A DNA stretch of 64,000 nucleotides from positions 434,001-498,000 of the forward strand of contig NZ_JAPNJW010000002.1 of assembly GCF_026626745.1 (NCBI RefSeq). Reading direction: 5' to 3'. Source of the stretch: Nannocystis sp. RBIL2. Lineage in GTDB: Bacteria; Myxococcota_A; Polyangia; Nannocystales; Nannocystaceae. Both the position numbers and the translations under genes were made by a program. The notes under the pieces were generated by a model. The model ran no database searches and was not told where the DNA came from. It worked only from the letters and a program-made list of their open reading frames with translations. Positions 1-7,819 of the stretch are shown here, piece by piece (within the stretch, counting starts at the first letter, position 1; every line of letters starts with the position of its first letter).

Positions 1-569
1 AGCGCGTGGAGCTGGGCCGAGGTCGGTCCGGGCTGCGCGGCGAAGAACGCGGCGGCTTCGCTCTGCGCGGCGTGGACCACCAGCGCACGCGCGAGCAGCC
101 ACGTGGCGTCCGGGTGGTCGGGCAGGGCAGTCTGGGCGACGCGAGCGGCGGGGATGCTCTCGGCTTCGCCGCGGCCGGGGTGATCGACGAGAGCGCCGGC
201 GCGGGCGAACAGGGCCCACGGGTCACCTGGTCGTTCGGACAGCATGGCATCGGCCAGCGGGACCGCGTCCTCACCCGAACGCGCCACGCAGAGGAGCGTC
301 CATGCCTGCAGCGGGGCGCTGTCGGGGTACTGCAGCCGCAAGGTCGCCCCCTCGCGCGCGCAGCCCCACCAGTCGCGGCCGTGATACCCGCGGCGGACCC
401 GATCCACAGCAGCCGCCGCGGGGTCCGCGGCGGCTGCGACAGAGGCAAGGTGAGGATCGCCAGGGGCGGCCTGAGGGCTACAACTCGCCAGGAGTAGCGC
501 GAGGCCGGCGACCGGACGTGAGAGCGAGCGAAGGCGAGGGTGACAGGGCGACGCGCTGGAGGTGACCAC
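1..569 (-). CDS. Putative lipoprotein, C-terminus beyond window edge
   Basis: An open frame runs leftward from a GTG at 567-569 to the window edge, giving about 189 residues. A hydrophobic stretch (VAGLALLLASCS) ends in a lipobox with the cysteine encoded at 480-482, so the mature protein would be a lipid-anchored envelope protein. The rest is rich in Ala and aromatic residues and has a helical-repeat feel (TPR-like), with the segment HPDATWLLARALVVHAAQSEA near the cut end. The opposite strand is also open here, but its product is Arg/Gly-rich and lacks a signal, so I take the minus strand as coding. The start is uncertain because the N-region before the hydrophobic core is long (about 18 residues). 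Function is not recognised. Confidence 0.5.
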   Translation of the reverse strand, partial: MVTSSASPCHPRLRSLSRPVAGLALLLASCSPQAAPGDPHLASVAAAADPAAAAVDRVRRGYHGRDWWGCAREGATLRLQYPDSAPLQAWTLLCVARSGEDAVPLADAMLSERPGDPWALFARAGALVDHPGRGEAESIPAARVAQTALPDHPDATWLLARALVVHAAQSEAAAFFAAQPGPTSAQLHA

Positions 570-726
570 TGCGGGGCCAATACGTCCGCCGAACGGCCCG
601 GTTCTGTCATGTTTGTCCGCGCCACGCGGCACCGGCTCTGTCCCGCTGCCGAGCCGTGCCTCGGAGGTCGCGGCGCAAGACGACGAGAGCAGGGCGCCGC
701 GCGACTGCACGGGCTGCAGGGTTGAT

Positions 727-747
727 GTCCCGCTGTCCGAGCGGGAC
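727..747. other. Perfect 8-bp stem hairpin
   Basis: GTCCCGCT (727-734) pairs with AGCGGGAC (740-747) across a 5-base loop. It lies between the divergent starts of the lipoprotein gene and the 843 gene. No T-tract follows, so a terminator role is not supported; it may be a regulatory stem or chance in GC-rich DNA. Confidence 0.3.
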
Positions 748-842
748 CGCGTCCTGCTGCCAAGATGTGGGCCCGGCGCTCGAGGCCGCCGACGCATCCG
801 TCCCTTGCGCGACGCTGCGGAGCTGCGTGCTAGCATGACCGA

Positions 843-1064
843 ATGAGCATCCAGCATGACCGCATGAACGTCGAGCACACCGATAACCAGGACGAGCGGC
901 AGGATATCTGGCGACGCGTCTACGCCCACGTGTTCTCCGCGGCTTTCATGCAAAGGCTCTCCGACCCGAGCCTTCTTGACGAGAAGCCGCTGGATGAAAT
1001 CGCCCAGGATGCCGCAGACCTGGCGATCGCCAATATCCCGACGACACGGACGCGGTCGATCTAG
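843..1064 (+). CDS. Small hypothetical protein, 73 aa
   Basis: The product is a hydrophilic, acidic 73-residue protein with normal amino-acid balance (DERQDIWRRVYAHVFSAAF, then LLDEKPLDEIAQDAADLAI). It looks like two or three amphipathic helices. It has no signal peptide and no motif I recognise. The ATG at 843 is preceded by another in-phase-looking ATG context (agcatgaccgaATG), so the exact start is open. It is alone on the plus strand and converges with the large Asp-tract gene at 1172-2482. Composition unlike the Arg-rich antisense frames around it is the main reason to call it real. Confidence 0.5.
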   Translation: MSIQHDRMNVEHTDNQDERQDIWRRVYAHVFSAAFMQRLSDPSLLDEKPLDEIAQDAADLAIANIPTTRTRSI

Positions 1065-1171
1065 CCCCGCGGCCAGGCGCTCGCGCTCCACGGGGGACGG
1101 TCCGGTTCGCGCCAGAATGAACGCGCACGTCCCCGGGACCGCTCGAGGTGCAGGGGACCAGGGCTGCTCGC

Positions 1172-2482
<1,311 letters not shown>

Positions 2483-2631
2483 CGCCCGAGAGTACCGCGA
2501 TCGTCGGCCCCTCGTAACTCCGGTAGTTCGAACGCGCCCAGCCGAAGGTCTTGACCGCGCGGCCCCAGATCAGGTCGACGAACGTCGACGTCGCACTATC
2601 TTTCGCCCTGAGCTCCGCCCACCTCTGGCCA

Positions 2632-2883
2632 TCACTTGAGATCGACAGTGGCACCAGCGTCTGTGAGCTGCTTCCTCATTTCCTCAGCGTCGCTTTTGGG
2701 GACACCGTCCTTGAGGGTCGTCGGAGGGCTCGCAACCAGATCCTTCGCCGCATCGAGGCCGAGACCGGTAAGCTCCCGAATCACCTGGATCACCTGGCCC
2801 ACATTGTCCCCCGCAGCCAGCAGAATGACGTCGAACTCGGTCTTCTTCGGCGCAGCGTCCTTCGCCCGCGTGATCTCAGCCAT
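2632..2883 (-). CDS. Stand-alone ribosomal protein L7/L12 C-terminal domain
   Basis: The 83-residue product, from residue 14 on (KKTEFDVILLAAGDNVGQVI), follows the C-terminal domain of bacterial L7/L12. It keeps the hallmark TGLGLDAAKDLV helix (residues 39-50) that contacts elongation factors, then the LKDGVPKSDAEEMRKQLTDAGA segment. The N-terminal dimerisation domain and hinge that anchor L7/L12 to L10 are absent, replaced by about 13 basic residues. I chose the ATG at 2881-2883 over an upstream in-frame ATG because AAAGGAGT sits 6-7 bases before it. The gene stands alone, away from any rplJ/rpoB context. It may bind translation GTPases or be a paralogue recruited elsewhere; that is inference. 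Confidence 0.85.
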   Translation of the reverse strand: MAEITRAKDAAPKKTEFDVILLAAGDNVGQVIQVIRELTGLGLDAAKDLVASPPTTLKDGVPKSDAEEMRKQLTDAGATVDLK

Positions 2884-2928
2884 GACAAGACTCCTTTGGA
2901 TCCTGTGCCGCGCCTTGGTATCAGGCAC

Positions 2929-2995
2929 TTGATGTAATAAAAACGAGAAACTGGGGGGCGCAAACGCCCTGTTTTCGACTCAACAGAACACAATC
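2929..2995 (-). promoter_or_regulatory. AT-rich promoter region of the L7/L12-domain gene
   Basis: This short stretch, rich in A/T against a ~70 % GC background, lies directly upstream of the L7/L12-like gene. Read leftward, a TTGCGC-like -35 and a TATTAC-like -10 are about 18 bases apart. The elements are imperfect, so this is a tentative promoter assignment. Confidence 0.35.
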
Positions 2996-3078
2996 ATGAC
3001 AAGCGCTCGACACGGCGGGCAGGGCTCCACGGCGCTCGACGAGGCGTGCAGTCGGGCCGGGGCACGTCGAGGCGGGTC

Positions 3079-3172
3079 CGATCGTCAGGCACGGGAAGCT
3101 ATTCGTCGACTCCGGGTGGAGCAGGGGGCCGAGCTCGCGTTCGCGGCGCCTGCAAGGGAGCCGCCCCGACCT
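3079..3172 (-). pseudogene. Fragment duplicated from the J-domain protein gene
   Basis: About 90 bases match the segment at about 26449-26548 inside the J-domain gene, with one gap of about 10-12 bases. On the minus strand it encodes the Pro-rich linker QAPRTRARPPAPPGVDE, and then TAC (Tyr) of the intact gene has become TAG. Nothing else of the J-protein is present here. It is therefore a non-functional scrap left by duplication or recombination. Confidence 0.65.
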
Positions 3173-3232
3173 CGCGGTTGTCTCGGCCGCCCCGGTGGAG
3201 TCGCTGCGGACGGCACGCGAACTCGCCGCGAA

Positions 3233-3775
3233 TCAGCGCGACTCAGCGCGGCCCGCGAGCGAGTCGACGATCAGCGCCGCCGATTGCTCGGGCGTGTGCG
3301 CTTCGGTATCGATGCGCAACGACGGCGGCGGCAACGGCGGAAACGCGAAGCCGCCGGCGCGCTCGATCGAGCGGTACAAGGCGACATCGGTGAGCTTGCC
3401 GAAACGACGCCGGCTGGGCTGGTCGAGCCGCTGGGCGATGGCTTCGGGCGAACACAGGAGTTCGACGAACACCATCTCGCCGCCGTGCGCGCGCACCGAT
3501 TCGGTCAAGGTCTCGATCAGCGCCGGATCGACGCTGGCTTCGGGATGGAAGGTGAAGACGAACGAGCGTCCGGCCGCGGCGGCTTCGGCGAACGCTGCGC
3601 TCCAGATCGCCGCGCGCAGGCGGCGGAAGCCGGGGCTGCCGAACTCGAACAAGGCCAGCGCTGCGTCGACCGCCAGATGGTTGTGGAACAGCGGGATGCC
3701 CAGTGCCTGGGCCACGTGGGTGCCGATGGTGTGCTTGCCGGAGGCGGCCGGGCCATGAATGAAGACGACGTGCAT
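3233..3775 (-). CDS. P-loop kinase (AAA_33/shikimate-kinase-like), 180 aa
   Basis: MHVVFIHGPAASGKHTIGTH opens with a beta strand and a textbook Walker A (GPAASGKHT, residues 8-16). It is followed by FHNHLAVDAALALF, a region that binds the second substrate in small-molecule kinases of this fold. A later hydrophobic strand (EMVFVELLCS) and the RLDQPSRRRFGKL segment resemble the lid/LID-arginine region. At 180 residues it matches stand-alone nucleotide or sugar-type P-loop kinases of the AAA_33/zeta-toxin-like group. It has no adjacent antitoxin-like gene. The substrate cannot be told from sequence. It is a single gene with no visible operon partner. Confidence 0.75.
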   Translation of the reverse strand: MHVVFIHGPAASGKHTIGTHVAQALGIPLFHNHLAVDAALALFEFGSPGFRRLRAAIWSAAFAEAAAAGRSFVFTFHPEASVDPALIETLTESVRAHGGEMVFVELLCSPEAIAQRLDQPSRRRFGKLTDVALYRSIERAGGFAFPPLPPPSLRIDTEAHTPEQSAALIVDSLAGRAESR

Positions 3776-3943
3776 GGGGCGGGGAGGTCTTGCGATTCTT
3801 ATACCGGATGCGTCCGCTCGCGTATGGGTGTGCGGTGACCTGCAGATCGGCGCGATTCACGAAGCGGCAGGAACCGTCTCAAGGATCACGAGGTAGCCAA
3901 CCTCGAGAAAACAGGGGAGGTCGGCGCCGGTGTATCCGCCGCG

Positions 3944-4243
3944 TTGCGTGAACGCGACAGCATCGTGCTGCGCTGTACTGCGCCCACGACGGAGTCGCGG
4001 CGTGCTACTTCCGTCGATGTGAAGTTCCCGCCGATTGACCCGCTGCACACACCCCTCCTTCTCGGGAAGAGCCTGCAGAACAACCTCGAGTTTCAACGCC
4101 AGAAGCGTGAGCTCCTGCAGATCTTGACGGAGCGCAGCCAGGAGCCGTCCCCGGCGGCGGTAGACGAAGTGAAGCGAAGCCTGGAAGCGCTGCAAGACGA
4201 GGCCGAGAAGCTCGTCGGTACGCTCGTGGCGAAGCTCTCCTGA
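3944..4243 (+). CDS. Small hypothetical protein, possibly 5'-truncated
   Basis: The last 50 residues (NNLEFQRQKRELLQILTERS and a second amphipathic helix ending EKLVGTLVAKLS) look like genuine helical protein. The only usable start is a TTG at 3944. The frame is open upstream to 3839, and that upstream translation (HEVANLEKTGEVGAGVSAAL) reads like protein too, which suggests the 5' end has been lost. There is no motif I recognise. Lower confidence because of the missing start. Confidence 0.4.
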   Translation: MRERDSIVLRCTAPTTESRRATSVDVKFPPIDPLHTPLLLGKSLQNNLEFQRQKRELLQILTERSQEPSPAAVDEVKRSLEALQDEAEKLVGTLVAKLS

Positions 4244-4346
4244 GGCGCACCCGTCTCGCGCGTTCACGAACGCAGAACGGGCCCCGACGTGGGACGCGCT
4301 CCCGGCCAGGGCCGCGGCGCCGTCCGCGTCTTCGACGACCTCGCGG

Positions 4347-4871
4347 TCAGTGCAGGCGGAAGCCGCAGTACTGGCGGTGCGCGTGCGCCGTGACGGCCTT
4401 GACCACGGTCGACTCGCCGCCGCAGCCCTTGCAGGTCATCGTCTCGGGGAGCTGGGCCGGCGGCCCGAACGACCCCGCCGACAGCGAGCTCGACACGAAC
4501 ACCTCTTGCTCGAGATCGACGCGGCCCCTGACGCGGCCTCTACCGACGGCGGCGAGCAACAGCTTGCGCGCACGCCGGCGAGAGACGCCCAATTCGTCGG
4601 CGAGCTGGGCGAACGACACGCGCGGGATCGTGTTCGCCACCGCCACGATCATGTCCATGCGGGCCTCGTTGCGGCGCCGCCCGTGCGCCTCGAGGACAAG
4701 CAGCAGGCCCGGCAGCATCAGCGCGCCGAGGCCGAAGACGATCCACGCGGTCCCGCCGTTCGTGTCCCAGCCACGGCGCTCGGCCAGCAGCATGTTGACG
4801 CCCATCGCGTTGCACGTGCCCCCGAGCACGAGGAGAGCGATGCCGATGCGTACTCCGGGCTTCTCGAACAC
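4347..4871 (-). CDS. Two-TM protein with winged-helix-like and Cys-rich tail
   Basis: The 174-residue protein has two membrane segments (about residues 9-27, IGIALLVLGGTCNAMGVNML, and 42-61, TAWIVFGLGALMLPGLLLVL). A charged stretch follows, then a helix-turn-helix-like region (VSFAQLADELGVSRRRARKL, about 84-105) with a short basic wing (GRGRVRGRVDLEQEVFV). The C-terminus carries CKGCGG and a later single Cys, a possible half zinc ribbon. The order TM-TM-wHTH-zinc-ribbon resembles membrane-bound proteins that use a PCI/winged-helix-like module to read cytoplasmic signals. No partner gene is adjacent. Function is not assigned. Confidence 0.65.
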   Translation of the reverse strand: MFEKPGVRIGIALLVLGGTCNAMGVNMLLAERRGWDTNGGTAWIVFGLGALMLPGLLLVLEAHGRRRNEARMDMIVAVANTIPRVSFAQLADELGVSRRRARKLLLAAVGRGRVRGRVDLEQEVFVSSSLSAGSFGPPAQLPETMTCKGCGGESTVVKAVTAHAHRQYCGFRLH

Positions 4872-4904
4872 GGTGATTCACCGTGTTCGCACCGCCGGGC
4901 AGCG

Positions 4905-5500
4905 TCAAGCGCACGCCCGAGACAGCGCGCCGCGGCCGAGGACTGCCCGCCCCGCCGCGGCTCGAGCTCGACGAGGGGAGCGCCCCGGTCCTCGCTCGGA
5001 TGTGGAGCCGCGCCACGAGCCCGGGGGTGTCGCCGGGCCCGGAACTCCGTCCGCGTGCGCGAGCGCGGCGATCTTCAACGTCTGAAAGCGCGGCGACTCG
5101 AAATTCCACGCCATCGTCTGGATGGCCTCACAATGGAGTGGGTGACCGGGAGCTTCCGCGATGGCCGCGACGAGTTCCGCATACCCGTAATCCATGGCTA
5201 GCAAAGCATGGCTCTGCTCGACCCGATCGCCGTCGCGGAGCAGGGCGGGGAGCGTGCCGCGCTCGACCGCAGGATCCACGCGGCCGCGCGCCGCAGCATC
5301 TCGGGTCGCGCACGATCGGCGAGGATGGCCGCCAGCGGCGCCTCCGCGCGAGGATCGGCGAGGATCTCCAAGGTAGTGGCGATCTCGTCGCGCTGGTCTC
5401 CCTCGAGATCCTCGGCGCCGAAGCGCGAGAGCAGCCGCTCGGTCCAGGACCGATCCTGGGCGTCGCGGATCTTCGTGTGCGGGATGCGAGCGTCAGACAT
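4905..5500 (-). pseudogene. HEAT-repeat protein broken by a frameshift
   Basis: Reading leftward from the ATG at 5498-5500 gives MSDARIPHTKIRDAQDRSWT and a HEAT-like helix pair (EIATTLEILADPRAEAPLAAIL, then RRAAAWIL). At about 5270-5280 the protein-like reading moves to another frame: DPAVERGTLPALLRDGDRVE, MDYGYAELVAAIAEAPGHPL, AIQTMAWNFESPRFQTLKIA. Joined, the two halves form a normal HEAT domain of roughly 140 residues. After KIAALAHADG the frame becomes Pro/Arg-rich and probably runs past the true end. Either a real indel or an assembly error separates the halves. Confidence 0.65.
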
Positions 5501-5622
5501 CGATGCTTCAGAGCTTAGCGTCCCGAGCACACCAACCGGCCGATACCGTCCGGCCGTCTGGTTCGGCGACCGCGGCTCACGGCGCATACTGCCAGGCCAT
5601 CGCTACACGAGGACACGGAGCG

Positions 5623-5808
5623 CTATGAGAAAGCTCGAGCGACACCAGCCCACGTCCGGCGCGACCGAGGGATTCGACGGCGCTCGCGCGCCCGGGGCAC
5701 GATATAGCGATCCACCGCGGTCCCGTTGGCGAGCTCGCCGTTCGCACGCACGCCGGCGTCCGCCACGATCACCGCACCCGTCGCGGCCAGCGTGCGGTCA
5801 AGGCTCAT
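5623..5808 (-). CDS. Possible small protein, degenerate C-terminus
   Basis: The first 38 residues (MSLDRTLAATGAVIVADAGV and following) read like an ordinary protein with a short hydrophobic strand. The last 23 are Arg-rich (RARERRRIPRSRRTWAG) and may be out of frame. Its ATG overlaps the stop region of the neighbouring short reading frame at 5798. It could be the head of a decayed gene. No family is recognised. Confidence 0.3.
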   Translation of the reverse strand: MSLDRTLAATGAVIVADAGVRANGELANGTAVDRYIVPRARERRRIPRSRRTWAGVARAFS

Positions 5809-5995
5809 GCTCCGACCCTAACGCGCGCCGCCGGCGGAGCTGGGCCTCGGCCGCGGTGTCCTGGGCGCGTCGCGTTCGGCTTGGCGGCGTGGCCGCCTGG
5901 CTCTGGGTTACATGGGCGATTGCGCGCGATGCAGTGACTGCATTGGCGGCCGCTAGGCGACGTACAAGCGCGTATCTTTGCGGGTCGCGCAGCAT
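5798..5995 (-). CDS. Possible small hypothetical protein, 65 aa
   Basis: MLRDPQRYALVRRLAAANAV starts at the ATG 5993-5995, whose CATG is shared with the divergent ATG of the OmpA-like gene on the other strand. The product is basic and Ala-rich with a helical first half. It overlaps the start of the 5623 frame by 11 bases. Composition is plausible, but nothing confirms translation. Confidence 0.3.
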   Translation of the reverse strand: MLRDPQRYALVRRLAAANAVTASRAIAHVTQSQAATPPSRTRRAQDTAAEAQLRRRRALGSEHEP

Positions 5996-7817
5996 GTTTT
6001 CCATGCCCCACGAGATCGCCATCGGCTCACGCGGCCGCCGGATCTACCTCGTGTCATCGTACGAGGTCCCGAGGGAGGCCTTCTCGAGCATCGCGGAACT
6101 CGACCCCTGGTGGCCGGGTGCGCCTCGGGGTGCTCGCGTCCGGGTTCGCCGCCTCTCCTATCGGGAAGCCCTCTCGCTGCTCAGCGTTGCGTACGAGGAC
6201 TCAGCGAGCGCCCGCGACCTTCGCGGGCTCGTGGACGACCCGTTTTTAAGTTCTCGCGATAACGGGTGGGTCATCGACCAGATCGCCAACCGCCTTGACC
6301 ACGGGTCTCTCGTCCTTGTCGAGCTCGTCGAGTCGGGGCCGGGGTGGACCGGGACAGGCGTCTCGCCGCCTCGGCGCAAAGACGACGAGGCGCTCATCCC
6401 GGTGCCCAAGGCGTGGAGCACGGTCCTGCGCGTGAAAGTCATCCTCGATGACGGAACGCCACTGCCGGGAGCCGTTGTGGCGCTTACAGCGCCAGACGGC
6501 CGAGCGAGCGAAGGACCGGCGACCCAGCGGGGCGAGGCAGAACTGGCGGAAGTCACGGCCGAGGGGGTGGGGCGGGCCGTGGTCCGCCCCGCACAGGTTC
6601 CGCGGTGGCGAGCAGGCAACGACGAGATGGTCTCGTCGGAGCACATCTTCGACTTCTCCTTCGACGCGCCGATCGCCGCCCAGGTCGCCACGGGAGCGAC
6701 CCGCACGATCGTCCTCCGGCGTCCGATGATCGAACGCGTCGACGGCGAGGGCCTCGGGTTCGCCCTCGACTCTGCGCTCCTGGTCCCGCTCGACGACGAC
6801 CTAACACCCACGCCGGCGCTGGCCACCGTGCTCGCGCGACTTCACCGGGCCGCGACGCTGCGCCTGCAGCTCGTCGGGCACGCGAGCGCCGACGGCTCCG
6901 CGAAGAGCAACGACGAGCTCGCGCGCCGGCGGGCCGAGTGCGTGCGCCACCTGCTCCTCGGCGAGCGAGATGCCTGGGTAGACCTGGCGACCGACCACGG
7001 CAGCCCGGCGGACATGCAGCGCCTCCTGCGGTACCTCGCCCGGGTCCACGACTGGCCGACCGAGCCCGGCCGCGTCGACGGCGACATGGACGCCGACGTC
7101 GAGGCCGCGGTGTCGGCGTTTCAGTCGACCTACAACCGCGTCTTCGACGCCGACATCCTCGTCGACGGCGTCATCGGCCGCGAGACCCTCGGCGCGCTGT
7201 TCGACGTCCAGCGACACGAGCTCGAACATCAGCTCGCGGCGCTGGACGTGCCCGACGAGGCTCCGCGGTGTTTCACGCCGACGGGCCTCTCGTCCGCCGG
7301 CGCCCGCGTGCTCGCGCACCCCGGCATCCCGCGGTCGCAAGCCGCGGCCGGCCAGCGGCGGGTCGACCTCTTGCTCATCGATGACATCGTCGCCTGGCGC
7401 GAGCACCACGGCATCGATCGGCTCTACGACGTCGCCCGCTTCCGGCCCGTCCCGATCTCGCCGCTGACGATGGGCCGCAGCGACCTCATCGTCCAGCTCG
7501 TCGACCACTACGGGCGGATCCTCGCCGGCGAACCTTACCGCGTCATCACCGACGAGGAAGAGCGCGAGGGCACCAGCGACAACGAGGGCATCGTCACCGA
7601 GCGCGGTCTCTACGGCAAGTTCGTCCGCCTCGTGTGCGGCCAGGCCGTCCTCGTCGTCGACGAGCCATACCACCTCACCGCGAAGGGCCGCCACGAGCGG
7701 GTGCCCCCACAAGACGACGGTGACGACGACGACGATGCCCCGTGGAGAGACGCACCGCTGCCTGCAGCCGACGACGATGACGACGGGGACGGCGCTGCGG
7801 ACGGGGAGGGGGACTGA
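5994..7817 (+). CDS. OmpA-like and peptidoglycan-binding domain protein, 607 aa
   Basis: The 607-residue protein has no clear signal peptide (MFSMPHEIAIGSRGRRIYLV). About residues 145-195 form a beta-rich, carboxypeptidase-regulatory-like segment (VILDDGTPLPGAVVALTAPD). Residues ~250-335 resemble an OmpA peptidoglycan-associating domain (LQLVGHASADGSAKSNDELARRRAECV). Residues ~345-405 are a PG_binding_1 module (VDGVIGRETLGALF). A second beta-rich segment (about 500-560, VDHYGRILAGEPYRVI) precedes an Asp-rich tail. Two in-frame ATGs are possible (5994, 6003), with no strong ribosome site. It ends 2 bases before the next gene, so they form an operon. It probably acts at the cell wall or travels with a contractile secretion apparatus; the latter is inference. 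Confidence 0.75.
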   Translation: MFSMPHEIAIGSRGRRIYLVSSYEVPREAFSSIAELDPWWPGAPRGARVRVRRLSYREALSLLSVAYEDSASARDLRGLVDDPFLSSRDNGWVIDQIANRLDHGSLVLVELVESGPGWTGTGVSPPRRKDDEALIPVPKAWSTVLRVKVILDDGTPLPGAVVALTAPDGRASEGPATQRGEAELAEVTAEGVGRAVVRPAQVPRWRAGNDEMVSSEHIFDFSFDAPIAAQVATGATRTIVLRRPMIERVDGEGLGFALDSALLVPLDDDLTPTPALATVLARLHRAATLRLQLVGHASADGSAKSNDELARRRAECVRHLLLGERDAWVDLATDHGSPADMQRLLRYLARVHDWPTEPGRVDGDMDADVEAAVSAFQSTYNRVFDADILVDGVIGRETLGALFDVQRHELEHQLAALDVPDEAPRCFTPTGLSSAGARVLAHPGIPRSQAAAGQRRVDLLLIDDIVAWREHHGIDRLYDVARFRPVPISPLTMGRSDLIVQLVDHYGRILAGEPYRVITDEEEREGTSDNEGIVTERGLYGKFVRLVCGQAVLVVDEPYHLTAKGRHERVPPQDDGDDDDDAPWRDAPLPAADDDDDGDGAADGEGD

Positions 7818-7819
7818 TC

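Noticed and set aside
5208..5993. Long N-terminal extension of the OmpA-like protein
   Set aside because: It overlaps the HEAT gene in antisense and is Arg/Ser-rich; protein-like sequence begins at the ATG 5994.
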